DNA of 30,000 bases, from assembly GCA_030141605.1 (NCBI GenBank), contig JAQGDQ010001220.1:1-30000 (forward strand), given 5' to 3'. The notes below the pieces were generated by a model, which had not been told where the DNA came from, did no database searches, and saw only the letters and a list, made by a program, of their open reading frames with translations. Shown here in pieces: positions 1 to 9,785 of the stretch (within the stretch, counting starts at the first letter, position 1; the number at the start of each line of letters is the position of its first letter). Source of the stretch: Tubiluchus corallicola. Its lineage: Eukaryota > Priapulida > Priapulimorpha > Priapulimorphida > Tubiluchidae. The translations under genes and the position numbers were made by a program.

Positions 1-1292
1 AATTGCACAATTTTGTTAATCTCATGCAGAATTGATATCTGTTAATTATATGTAATATTTTATCATGGTTCTCTGAAGAGATATTTTATTATTGTAAAGC
101 TTTAATTTAAGAGATTCGTCTGTGATTGTTTAAGAGATGTAATGTTGCCAGTTTTTGAGTAGGATGAGGTAACCTCTTTGCTTAAAGGTCGTCTTTAGTA
201 GTAATTCAGTATTGTTTCTCCTAATGACATTTTCGGATGTTTATAAAAAAGCCGTTTAAATCTAATCATTCGGACAGTTATTAGTGCCGCTTTCTTAACG
301 GGGCAAATAAGCACAGCATTTAATGATCGATGTAACTGTTGTATACAAATTGAACCGGGGCCGGAACTAGATGTGGCAAGCGGGGGGGGGGGGCGCAAAA
401 ATTTTCAGGGGGTGGGCGAGGTATCCGAAGTGGTTAAATAATGGTTAAGCCAATTTTTAACCCCTTTTATACTGCATGCAGGCCTATAATTAGCATGTGT
501 GTAGGACGGCGTAGCGGACAGAGCAATAATGAGAAAATTAACTCTCAGTTAACCTAACGTTATTAATGTGCCTCTAACTAAATTGTTATTTACAGAAATT
601 TATCACACACAAGTTTTAAGAAAATAATACACTGAAGCTACCAAACATTTTTTTACCTAATTCTAATTCATATTGAAAATGATTACATGTGACCTGCAAT
701 TTTCACTGCAAATTATTTGTCCGATTTTGCCGGGGGGGGGGCGCAAATTTTGACAAGCCCCCCCCCCCCCCTAGTTCCGCCCCTGAACTGAACTTTTCCT
801 GTTGTATGAAGATTTTCAGTACCAAGTGCTCTGTCTCTCTTTTATGAACAAACATACCTAGTATAAATATATGCATTGCATTTTTTTACTTTTGGCTAGA
901 TCATTTAATTTTATTATTCTTTTGTAGTAGGTGTGTGAAAATTGCACAAGCAATATTTAATGCTTCCATATAATTGTGAAATCATTCAGCTGGTGCACAA
1001 GGTGATGTACTATAATGTAGATATGTATATTTTGGGTATTATGATTTGTATAATAATTTAGGATTATTATTTTAGCTCTATTTATGTAAGCTAATTATGT
1101 ATCTGGCCTCGATACCTGTGAGCAGCTTATGCAGGAATACAAAGAACGATATTTTTGATAGCTATAAAATGCTTAACGTGAAAATATTAGTTTTGATATG
1201 CAGGGCTAAATGATGGTTGAATTGATGATGAATGATTTTTGCTACGCAGTTTAGCTGTTGTGTTTGACACAACTGCGCTAAAAAGTACAGTA
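1..1292 (+). repeat. Long direct duplication, copy 1
   Basis: Nearly identical to 11348-12726 over its whole length, in the same orientation about 11.35 kb apart. Differences are scattered substitutions, homopolymer lengths and an extra 83-bp repeat in copy 2. Copy 1 lies in the intron before transporter exon a, and its left edge is outside the window. Homology fades at the point where the 24-bp array begins. Both copies contain the same hAT-like MITE, so the MITE inserted before the duplication. Confidence 0.95.
356..785. mobile_element. hAT-like MITE in duplication copy 1
   Basis: The ends are inverted: left CGGGGCCGGAACTAG, right (reverse complement) CAGGGGCGGAACTAG. Each is followed inward by G- or C-homopolymers. 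Flanking 8-bp sequences AATTGAAC (348-355) and AACTGAAC (786-793) differ at one base and look like a target-site duplication. An 8-bp duplication with CAGGGGC-type ends is typical of the hAT superfamily. At 430 bp with no open frame it is non-autonomous. Confidence 0.7.
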
Positions 1293-1592
1293 TCATCAAT
1301 TTGGGGAAGTACAGTATCATCAATTTGGGGAAGTACAGTATCATCAGTTTGGGGAAGTACAGTATCATCAGTTTGGGGAAGTACAGTATCATCAGTTTGG
1401 GGAAGTACAGTATCATCAGTTTGGGGAAGTACAGTATCATCAGTTTGGGAAAGTACAGTATCATCAGTTTGGGGAAGTACAGTATCATCAGTTTGGGAAA
1501 GTACAGTATCATCAGTTTGGGGAAGTACAGTATCATCAGTTTGGGAAAGTACAGTATCATCAGTTTGTGGAAGTACAGTATCATCAGTGATT
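1282..1592. repeat. 24-bp minisatellite (13 copies)
   Basis: The core tacagtatcatca recurs every 24 bp from 1286 to 1574, 13 times, with variants in the gtttgggg part. Because 24 is a multiple of three, several frames on both strands stay open and give artificial repeat proteins. The array sits at the right edge of duplication copy 1 and is absent from copy 2, so it expanded after the duplication or was lost there. Confidence 0.97.
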
Positions 1593-1915
1593 GGGAAAAT
1601 TCTTAGTTTAAGCATATTCTTATTGAATAACAGGTATTGCAATATGGCCTTGAACTGACAGTTTTTAACAACTGATGAATGGTCTCGCCAAACGAATTCT
1701 TAAAACAAAAGAGCAAACAAAAAAACTTAAGCAAAGACTTGACCTTTATTCGTCAAAGCGTTGCAGATGTTTGTGTCTGAATAAAAGTCATGTCTTTGCT
1801 GCTTGTAAAGTTTAATCCATCTACATTTATTTTCTATAAAAATAATGAGCCAATTATTATGTCAATCAGATTTTTTATTTCTTTAACTTGTGTATTAAAT
1901 TAATTTGATTTGCAG
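1593..1915. other. Intron sequence before transporter exon a
   Basis: AT-rich, no repeat or gene recognised. It ends in a T-rich tract and the exon a acceptor. Confidence 0.6.
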
Positions 1916-2050
1916 GTGTTGGTGGCAATCTAGTAGCTGTTCAGGCTAGCCGTCTTTCTACAGCGTTGCATAAAGCGAGCCGTCCCGGTATTTTGCCTCT
2001 ATCTTTTACAAAAGGTTGTCCAAATCCTGGGAAAATGTTCTGCACAAAAA
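1916..2050 (+). CDS. SLC41-like magnesium transporter, internal exon (exon a)
   Basis: This exon encodes 44 full codons, starting VGGNLVAVQASRLSTALHKA. It matches the conserved segment of SLC41A (MgtE-like) Mg2+ transporters that reads roughly NGxGGNLVAxQASRxST in the second MgtE domain, in or next to the membrane pore. The acceptor is tgcag at 1911-1915 and the donor is gtaagt at 2051. The exon starts with two bases of a split codon, which would complete the Gly of the NG-V-GGN motif, and ends with one base of the next codon. Earlier exons must lie to the left of the window. The family is known to move Mg2+ across the plasma or organelle membrane. That function is assigned by similarity recognised by eye; which SLC41 paralogue it is cannot be told. 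Confidence 0.88.
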
Positions 2051-2098
2051 GTAAGTGCCTCTGTAATAATAATAATAATTTTGTTTAGGACATACTCC

Positions 2099-4810
2099 GG
2101 GAGAGAATTGCGAGAAAAGTTGCCAAGCCGTTCACACGTGTGACTTTACTCTCAGAGAGAAGATGCCAAGCCGTTCACACGTGTGACTTTACTCTCAGAG
2201 TGAAGTTACCAAGCCGTTCACACGTGTGACTTTACTCTCAGAGTGAAGTTGCCAAGCCGTTCACACGTGTGACTTTACTCTCAGAGAGAAGTTGCCAAGC
2301 CGTTCACACACGTGTGACTTTACTCTCAGAGAGAAGTTGCCAAGTCGTTCACACGTGTGACTTTACTCTCAGATAGAAGTTACCAAGCCGTTCACACGTG
2401 TGACTTTGGTCTCAGAGAGAAGTTGCCAAGCCATTCACACGTGTGACTTTACTCTCAGAGAGAAGTTATCAAGCCGTTCACACGTGTGACTTTACTCTCA
2501 GAGTGAAGTTGCGAAGCCGTTCACACGTGTGAGTTTACTCTCAGAGTGAAGTTGCCAAGCCGTTCACACGTGTGACTTTACTCTCAGAGAGAAGTTGCCA
2601 AGCCGTTCACACGTGTGACTTTACTCTCAGAGAGAAGTTGCCAAGCTGTTCACACGTGTGACTTTACTCTCAGAGTGAAGTTGCCAAGCCGTTCACACGT
2701 GTGACTTTACTCTCAGAGAGAAGTTGCCAAGTCGTTCACACGTGTGACTTTACTCTCAGAGAGAAGTTGCCAAGCCGTTCACACGTGTGACTTTACTCTC
2801 AGTGAAGTTGCCAAGCCGTTCACATGTGTGACTTTACTCTCAGAGTGAAGTTGCCAAGCCGTTCACACGTGTGACTTTACTCTCGAGAGAAGTTGCCAAG
2901 CCATTCACACGTGTGACTTTGGTCTCAGAGAGAAGTTGCCAAGCCATTCACACGTGTGACTTTACTCTCAGAGAGAAGTTACCAAGCCGTTCACACGTGT
3001 GACTTTACTCTCAGAGTGAAGTTACCAAGCCGTTCACATGTGTGACTTTACTCTCAGAGTGAAGTTGCCAAGCCGTTCACATGTGTGACTTTACTCTCAG
3101 AGTGAAGTTGCCAAGCCGTTCACACGTGTGACTTTACTCTCGAGAGAAGTTGCCAAGCCATTCACACGTGTGACTTTGGTCTCAGAGAGAAGTTGCTAAG
3201 CCATTCACACGTGTGACTTTACTCTCAGAGTGAAGTTACCAAGCCGTTCACACGCGTGACTACTCTTAGAGAGAAGTTGCCAAGCCATTCACACGTGTGA
3301 CTTTACTCTCAGAGAGAAGTTGACAAGTCGTTCACACGTGTGACTTTACTCTCAGAGTGAAGTTACCAAGCCGTTCACACGCGTGACTACTCTTAGAGAG
3401 AAGTTGCCAAGCCATTCACACGTGTGACTTTACTCTCAGAGAGAAGTTGCCAAGCCGTTCACACGTGTGACTTTACTCTCAGAGTGAAGTTACCAAGTCG
3501 TTCACACGTGTGACTTTACTCTCAGAGTGAAGTTACCAAGCCGTTCACACGTGCGACTTTACTCTCAGAGAGAAGTTGCCAAGCCGTTCACACGTGTGAC
3601 TTTACTCTCAGAGAGAAGTTGCCAAGCCGTTCACACGTGCGACTTTACTCTCAGAGAGAAGTTGCCAAGCTGTTCACACGTGTGACTTTACTCTCAGATA
3701 GAAGTTACCAAGCCGTTCACACGTGTGACTTTACTCTCAGAGAGAAGTTGCCAAGCCGTTCACACGTGTGACTTTACTCTCAGAGAGAAGTTGCCAAGCC
3801 GTTCACACGTGTGACTTTACTCTCAGAGAGAAGTTGCCAAGCTGTTCACACGTGTGACTTTACTCTCACAGTGAAGTTGCCAAGCCGTTCACACGTGTGA
3901 CTTTACTCTCAGAGAGAAGTTGCCAAGTCGTTCACACGTGTGACTTTACTCTCAGAGAGAAGTTGCCAAGCCGTTCACACGTGTGACTTTACTCTCAGTG
4001 AAGTTGCCAAGCCATTCACATGTGTGACTTTACTCTCAGAGTGAAGTTGCCAAGCCGTTCACACGTGTGACTTTACTCTCGAGAGAAGTTGCCAAGCCAT
4101 TCACACGTGTGACTTTGGTCTCAGAGAGAAGTTGCCAAGCCATTCACATGTGTGACTTTACTCTCAGAGAGAAGTTACCAAGCCGTTCACATGTGTGACT
4201 TTACTCTCAGAGTGAAGTTACCAAGCCGTTCACATGTGTGACTTTACTCTCAGAGTGAAGTTGCCAAGCCGTTCACATGTGTGACTTTTCTCTCAGAGTG
4301 AAGTTGCCAAGCCGTTCACACGTGTGACTTTACTCTCGAGAGAAGTTGCCAAGCCATTCACACGTGTGACTTTGGTCTCAGAGAGAAGTTGCTAAGCCAT
4401 TCACACGTGTGACTTTACTCTCAGAGTGAAGTTACCAAGCCGTTCACACGCGTGACTACTCTTAGAGAGAAGTTGCCAAGCCGTTCACACGCGTGACTAC
4501 TCTTAGAGAGAAGTTGCCAAGCCATTCACACGTGTGACTTTACTCTCAGAGTGAAGTTACCAAGCCGTTCACACGTGTGACTTTACTCTCAGAGAGAAGT
4601 TGCCAAGCCGTTCACACGTGTGACTTTACTCTCAGAGTGAAGTTACCAAGTCGTTCACACGTGTGACTTTACTCTCAGAGTGAAGTTACCAAGCCGTTCA
4701 CACGTGTGACTTTACTCTCAGAGTGAAGTTACCAAGCCGTTCACACGTGTGACTTTACTCTCAGAGTGAAGTTACCAAGCCGTTCACACGTGTGACTACT
4801 CTTAGAGAGA
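2099..4810. repeat. 43-bp minisatellite, about 60 copies, in transporter intron
   Basis: The unit contains gaagttgccaagccgttcac, then acgtgtgactttactctcag and aga, with period 43. Nearly every unit holds the 12-bp perfect palindrome TCACACGTGTGA, whose core CACGTG is an E-box; a minority have CACATGTG or CACGCGTG. Variant units recur in order: the rare ctcgagag variant occurs at 2882, 3138, 4078 and 4335, spacings of about 256, 940 and 257, so blocks of six units and of about 1.2 kb have been duplicated. The array fills most of the intron between exons a and b. Confidence 0.97.
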
Positions 4811-5185
4811 GGTTGAGCTACAAGTTACAAGAGAAGTCAGTATGTCCGAACACGCCATAACATTTGTTTTTCTTGGCTTATTGTATTTAAAAGTTAAATG
4901 AAATGAAAAGACAAAACCAAAATTTCTCATCTTTATATGCTAAGAATTGTACAGTTTTAAGATGACAATAGTCATCATATTCCATAATAAACAAAAGCAC
5001 CAATGACAATGTAAACAACAACACCTTTGGCAAAAATAACTTCAGGTTGACTTGTGATATGTTTCTAATAGATAATGTATTAATTCACATTGTTGTTGGT
5101 ATTTTTGTTTTTGATTAAATTATGTTTTCCAAACATCAAATATTTGTTTGAAATTATAATATTACTTTCTTTGCAATTCTAACAG
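4811..5185. other. Intron sequence between 43-bp array and exon b
   Basis: AT-rich unique-looking sequence, nothing recognised apart from the exon b acceptor. Confidence 0.6.
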
Positions 5186-5334
5186 ATGTAGAAGCAAAAA
5201 CGTCAAGAGTACTTTTACTGTTGGTGGTACCAGGACACTTAATATTTATCTACACAATTAATTTTTTGAAAGGCGGCCACACTTCTCTAACTCCTCGGTT
5301 TGTGTTGTTGTATTTAGTGGCTGCATTACTACAG
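5186..5334 (+). CDS. SLC41-like magnesium transporter, internal exon (exon b)
   Basis: The exon runs from acceptor aacag (5181-5185) to donor gtatgt at 5335 and joins exon a in frame, the split codon giving Asn. It encodes SRVLLLLVVPGHLIFIYTIN followed by a KGGHTSLTPRF loop and another hydrophobic stretch ending AALLQ. The VxPGHLIFxYTI and GHTSLT motifs are hallmarks of SLC41A proteins near the C-terminus and form two membrane segments. The exon ends exactly on a codon boundary (phase 0). Both downstream last exons (7992 and 9786) start in phase 0, so either can follow. The preceding intron (2051-5185) is mostly a 43-bp minisatellite. Confidence 0.9.
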
Positions 5335-5470
5335 GTATGTAGAAGAAAAGTGTTTAAAGGTGTTAATTTTGCTTGTTTGTTTTAATCGTGTAGTCTAGTT
5401 CAACGTGATGTATTATTGGAGTTCTCATTAGCTAAAAAGTTTTACTAATCGCATATATTAATTCTGTTGG

Positions 5471-5488
5471 TATATATATATATATATA
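5471..5488. repeat. (TA)n microsatellite
   Basis: Short TA dinucleotide run immediately before the GC-richer block. Confidence 0.9.
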
Positions 5489-5490
5489 AG

Positions 5491-5990
5491 ATTCGAGGCT
5501 ACAGCTCGGACGACGTCACCATTTGCGGCCATCTATACATCAAACGAAAGGTCTCATTCTAGTGTCGTGCCATTGGGGGTTTATTTTTCGAATCGGGCCC
5601 ACCGGGACGAACGGGGGTGGGTGAAAAACCTCCAAAAATGGCTATTTTTTGGCCGTTTTTTGCAAAAGTTATACGTCTGAGATCCGAAGAACTGGGCACT
5701 GATTGGTGCTGGTTATGGATAGATAGCCCGCTCTGCGGTGGGTGTCATTGGTGTATTTAGAATTTGCGAGAGGGCCACGGCGTCCCGTAACGAGCGTTTT
5801 CCCGGACCCAACTCGCGATTTTTTCGAAATTTTGATCAAACAGCATGCGGAAAAAACGTTCTAGCGGCGCCTGGTAGGACTCTCGGAAGGAGATATGTAG
5901 CTCTTTAGAAAGAGGAAGAACAGGGCTACACGATGATGCGGGCTATATTTTAGGACATGTCCACCGAGAGGAGTACTGACGATTTAATTA
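5491..5990. other. GC-richer block of unknown origin in transporter intron
   Basis: From about 5491 the base composition switches to clearly more GC-rich sequence (for example gaatcgggcccaccgggacg and acggcgtcccgtaacgagcg) and returns to AT-rich near 5990. No open frame above about 60 codons and no inverted ends were found. It starts beside a TA run, a common landing site of transposons. It is likely a dispersed repeat or a fragment of one. Confidence 0.4.
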
Positions 5991-6430
5991 GATGTTCTAT
6001 TTTTGGCAATTTTCGCTTAGAAAACTGCTGACTCAAAGCCATTGTTCTGATGTCATCCATTATACTCTGTCTATAACTTTAATTCGGTAAAAGCTGCTGC
6101 TACTGGCTTTGCGTTATAAATGAGGACTATGTAGGATGTTTGCGTATTTTTGATTATACGTGTATTTATACGCAAAATTTTTTGCAGGGCCTTTGTTAGT
6201 ATATTTATACATTCTGGAATACAAAACATTTAATAAATGTTTCTTTTCCTAGTGATTTTAAACACTGCTGTTTGCTCTGTCTGTTTCTTACTTATGTCTA
6301 GACAATATTATTGTAGATTAACTGATATCTGCCCACTAAAGCAGCTTTAACATTAACAATGGAACAAACTCAAACTTCATTAGATTTGATACCAAAATTG
6401 AAAGACAGGAAATGTGAAAAGGTTGGAATG
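5991..6430. other. Intron sequence, nothing recognised
   Basis: AT-rich sequence in the intron between exon b and the last exons. I see no gene or clear repeat in it. Confidence 0.5.
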
Positions 6431-6431
6431 C

Positions 6432-6502
6432 AATCCGGATTTGAACCACTGATCTTGTGCTTACAAGGCAGATGCGTTAGACACTTGGCCACAATATCTC
6501 CC
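6432..6502 (-). repeat. tRNA-like SINE head or tRNA pseudogene (Thr-like)
   Basis: On the - strand the stretch reads like a tRNA: an A-box region with GTGGCCAAGTG, an anticodon-loop-like CTTGTAA (anticodon TGT, Thr) and a canonical B box GGTTCAAATCC. The acceptor stem does not pair cleanly, so it is more likely a tRNA-derived SINE head or pseudogene than a working tRNA gene. Confidence 0.55.
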
Positions 6503-6823
6503 AGTGGGCAAAGACAGTCCAAAGTTTGTTCCTGTAGATGGCCAACTAAATTCAGCATTAATGCTCGATCGCACAAACTAGAGTGATTTTAACAAATTAA
6601 TTAATTATTTATAGATTAATTTTGATCACGAACTTTCTTTTAGTAATAAATTAATTATTATACTCTTAATATCAAGATTATTGTTAACGATGCAACAAAC
6701 CTACCTTTAATTATGGTTTGTTTTATCATTAATAATAATCTTAACATTAAAATTTTAATAATTACTTTTACATTTTCTCATTTTGTCACAATGCATGGTT
6801 TTTGGCCTGGGTTACGTAGATGT

Positions 6824-7761
6824 CTGTGGCGGCTCGTAACTAAAATTAGTGGGGGTGCTGATTTAGAAAATTTTTAGCCATTGTTTTAATACTGTGTACA
6901 ATGTAACAAACATGTGTAATTTTAATGTTGCAGTTATGTTTGAAGATCCGGTGCGAATGACCTCTTTTCTTAACTGCAACTTTCTCATGGAGAGACATTT
7001 ATGAAAAATTAAGCTGTTGTAGTTCACTTACAGTCACAGAACTCATTTCTTGGGGATGCAAGGCTTCCATTACTAAATAATTTATGTTTTAACGGCACAC
7101 GCGCTAAGTTTACACTTTATCACATCCAAGAATATGATGATACACGGTAAGCACGTGGCAATTGTTACTGTGATAGACACAGTGCTTTTCTACCTAGCAG
7201 CAGATGCTAGCATACAGCGTGTTATCTCAGACATGCGCACAATAGCTAAACACCATGTTGCTTGGGCTGTGAAGCAAATTGTACTTCCCTCGCGGTTCCC
7301 GCACAAGTATAAAAGAAGAACTAAAGAAAAAAGACTTATTATATTGAATATTATCGATAATAGTGAGTGAAAACGGGCGGTGCTGCAGTACCACAGTACC
7401 TATACACGAGCCGCCACTGTTTGTAATGTACAGGGGGTGCTGCAGTACCACAGTACCTATACACGAGCCGCCACTGTTTGTAATGTACAGGCGGTGCTGC
7501 AGTACCACAGTACCTATACACGAGCCGCCACTGTTTGTAATGTACAGGGGGTGCTGCAGTACCACATTACCTATACATGAGCTGCCACTGTTTGTAATGT
7601 ACAGGGGGTGCTGCAGTACCACAGTACCTATACACGAGCCGCCACTGTTTGTAATGTACAGGGGGTGCTGCAGTACTACAGTACCTATACACGAGCCGCC
7701 ACTGCTTGTAATGTACAGGGGGTGCTGCAGTACCACAGTACCTATACACGAGCCACCACTG
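6824..7761. mobile_element. hAT-like non-autonomous element with satellite-expanded right end
   Basis: The left end reads CTGTGGCGGCTCGT and the right end is ACGAGCCACCACTG, an inverted match. Flanking octamers GTAGATGT (6816-6823) and CTAAATGT (7762-7769) agree at 6 of 8 positions, as expected of an old hAT target duplication. The right terminal region is repeated seven times as the 57-bp minisatellite, so the element has several right-end motifs in tandem. No transposase is encoded. It lies in the intron before last exon c. Confidence 0.6.
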
Positions 7762-7765
7762 CTAA
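7376..7765. repeat. 57-bp minisatellite (7 copies)
   Basis: The motif tgctgcagtac recurs at 7381 and every 57 bp to 7723. Each unit contains ACGAGCCGCCACTG, the right end of the surrounding hAT-like element, then tttgtaatgtacag as spacer. The period is a multiple of three, so open frames on both strands are artefacts. Confidence 0.97.
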
Positions 7766-7769
7766 ATGT

Positions 7770-7991
7770 GCATTTATGCAAATGTTACATAAGACTGTAG
7801 CTCATAGTTGCACTTCACATCAAACCACAGACTTAGTAAAGTTGCTTTTTGGGCAGAATTAGGTCATGCTAGAATAATTTCTGTCTATTGCTTGTATCAC
7901 TGCATGGAGTTACTGTGAAGCAGACATTTACTCATCTTTCCATTCTTAGTATAGCACTCATCTCTGTTACACTTTTGCACGTTTCCACCAG
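7770..7991. other. Intron sequence up to exon c acceptor
   Basis: No repeat recognised; it ends with the pyrimidine-rich tract and acceptor of last exon c. Confidence 0.6.
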
Positions 7992-8183
7992 GTTGCAGTG
8001 CTGTTGTTTATTGCGGATTGGATGACATGTCGCATGTGGCGTAACGGTACCGATCCCGATTCTGCTGCCATTCCGTATCTAACTGCCCTGGGTGATCTGC
8101 TCGGCACCGCCCTCTTAGCACTAACATTTCTCTTACTAACCGCACTCGGAGAATACCATGCTAACTTGTCTTTTGCTGTTTAG
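7992..8183 (+). CDS. SLC41-like transporter, alternative last exon c (divergent tail)
   Basis: After acceptor ccaccag (ending 7991) this exon encodes 63 residues and a stop. It begins VAVLLFIADWM, then MWRNGTDPDSAAIPYLTALG and DLLGTALLALTF. The DPDxxxIPYLTALGDLLGTALLAL run is the signature of the last transmembrane region of SLC41 carriers. The tail differs from the family: after LLTALGE it reads YHANLSFAV and stops, in place of the usual acidic GDxDxDVGD end that exon d keeps. Codons are more GC-rich than in exon d. An AATAAA at 8461-8466 could end a transcript using this exon. About two thirds of the aligned residues match exon d by eye. It may be a functional alternative exon or a degenerating duplicate; the open frame and intact splice site favour function. 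Confidence 0.85.
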   Translation, partial: VAVLLFIADWMTCRMWRNGTDPDSAAIPYLTALGDLLGTALLALTFLLLTALGEYHANLSFAV

Positions 8184-8460
8184 AGAGTCAGAGATCAGGT
8201 GATGAATCATAATTTCCTCTTAAGCCTTTTGTAATTGTGTGTGTTGTTGAAAATAGTTTATGATTTACTTTAGTCTATGTATTTTTCTAAGATTTAATGA
8301 AAGGGCTTTATGATTTCTTATGTTTATTAATTGTATTACTGAAGAATCTGTACTGTGTTACCAAGAGCTTATCATACAGAAAAATTTCTGGCGGCAGGCA
8401 TTGATGGTAAAACTTATTTCTAGACTTAACACTTTCACAGCTGCATTGTGTGAAAATTTA

Positions 8461-8466
8461 AATAAA
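8461..8466 (+). terminator. Possible polyadenylation signal after exon c
   Basis: AATAAA lies 278 bases past the stop codon of last exon c. It could define a 3' UTR of about 300 bases for the short isoform. The hexamer is common in AT-rich DNA, so support is weak. Confidence 0.35.
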
Positions 8467-8539
8467 TCACTTGATGAACTGAGCGAGAGTGAATAATGTA
8501 CAGTACCACAAGTTTATAAAGACTTGGGTTCGACCACAG

Positions 8540-8812
8540 TTCGACCAGATAGTTTAGTCTAGTGGTAACGCGTCTGGCTTCCGTCTGGGAGGTCGTAAGT
8601 TCGAACCAGCGGCCTTGTCATACCAAAGACTTTAAAAATGGTACCTGCTGTTGCCCTGCCTGACGCGTGGTATTTAGGGTAAAAGTGGGGTAATAATAGT
8701 CTCTGTTATGTAGTTGTAGGTTGTTATTTACAGTCAGCGATAATAGCTCTTTGAGGTAATGTTAATTGTGGACCCAAAAGCCGACTTTAAATAAAGATTA
8801 TTATTTTTATTA
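8540..8812 (+). mobile_element. tRNA-derived SINE
   Basis: A tRNA-like head carries an A box (tagtctagtggtaa) and a B box (agttcgaacca). A body follows with the stretch ggtacctgctgttgccctgc, which resembles a conserved SINE body segment I associate with several marine invertebrates (from memory, unverified). The tail is aataaagattattattttta, as in many SINEs. It lies between the two alternative last exons, downstream of the exon c AATAAA. Confidence 0.65.
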
Positions 8813-8842
8813 TAAGTAGTTAGAGGTCGCCTGTACTTGCTC

Positions 8843-8994
8843 CGAAGTCATGGTGACAAGCCACTTGCATAGCAGTGTCTAGCTTTTTTACTAGATTACT
8901 GCTGTGTTTACCTGTTTGAGGGCAGATTTCTTTTATTTTCCAAGTCTACCTGCCCAGTGTCTACAATAGACGTGACGGGCATTGATGATGATGT
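8843..8994 (+). repeat. Dispersed repeat with (GAT)n end, copy 1
   Basis: Closely matches 22856-23010 in the same orientation. Shared segments include gacaagccact, tagcagtgtctag, tttacctgt and gtctacaatagacgtgacgg, and both end in a short gatgatgatg run. This suggests a retroposed family with a trinucleotide tail. It directly follows the SINE and may be part of the same composite. Confidence 0.75.
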
Positions 8995-9083
8995 CGTAAT
9001 TAACTAATTCCACACCTTTAATTATTGATACACAAAAGTTACACAATTTAGATTAACTAGTAGTATCTATAGTTACTTATGTA

Positions 9084-9667
9084 TAGTGTTCCCTCACTTA
9101 TCGCGGGTGTTCCATTAAAGGCCCACCCGCTATAAGTGAATTTCCGCGAAGCAGGGACGCTATACTTATTTTAGTAGTTATACATTATTTTAAGTCTCTA
9201 TAAACCCTCCCCACACTGTTATACATAAATGTTCATAAAAATGTTTTAAGCTCTTAAACCTAGATACGTAATTTTAAAAATTTGATATGGGTACTCACCA
9301 TTGAAGATACGTCCTACAGCGTGGCGCAAGTACTACATTTCGTTTTTCATGTGTATTCATCCACCGCATAAATACACTATTTACTGTAAATGGTAATTTT
9401 TTATGATTTATAATATTCTTTTAATGTTAGAATTAATATTTTAATATATTTTTATACATTTTATGATGTTTTTATGCAAAATTCATCAAATCTATACATT
9501 ACTGTACAATACGTACTACGCAGGTGCAAAAATACTTTAGACGGAGTACCGCAAAAACCCGCGAAACAGCGAAAATACGGCGATAAATATTTTGCATTAA
9601 TATTTTTGAAAACCCGCGAAACAGCGAGTCCACGATAAACGAAGCGCGAAGCAGCGAGGGAACGCTG
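9084..9667. mobile_element. Tigger/pogo-like MITE
   Basis: The ends are TAGTGTTCCCTCACTTATCG on the left and, reverse-complemented, CAGCGTTCCCTCGCTGCTTC on the right, each directly flanked by TA (9082-9083, 9668-9669). TA target sites plus a CAGYGTTCCCTCR end resemble Tigger elements of the Tc1/mariner superfamily. The inner parts hold repeated motifs (cccgcgaaacagcga twice). No transposase frame, so it is non-autonomous. Confidence 0.7.
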
Positions 9668-9785
9668 TATTGTTATTGGTTTTAATTTTGTGCATGACAA
9701 ATTATGCAACATAATCAATTTAAATTTCAAACATAAATTAATATAATCACACTGTAAAAGAAACTTTGTAATTTTCTATTCACAG

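Noticed and set aside
1162-1658. Several 100-150 codon frames on both strands with 8-residue repeats
   Set aside because: They are translations of the 24-bp minisatellite, whose period is a multiple of three; no start context or domain.
2099-4810. CRISPR-like array of regular repeats
   Set aside because: Units are contiguous with no unique spacers and lie in an animal intron; it is a minisatellite.
6432-6502. Functional tRNA-Thr gene
   Set aside because: B box and anticodon loop are present but the acceptor stem does not pair; a SINE head or pseudogene fits better.
7227-7800. Frames of 145-184 codons with 19-residue repeats
   Set aside because: They translate the 57-bp minisatellite in a transporter intron on both strands.
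9461-9730. 89-codon - strand frame
   Set aside because: It overlaps the right half of the Tigger-like MITE and has no domain.
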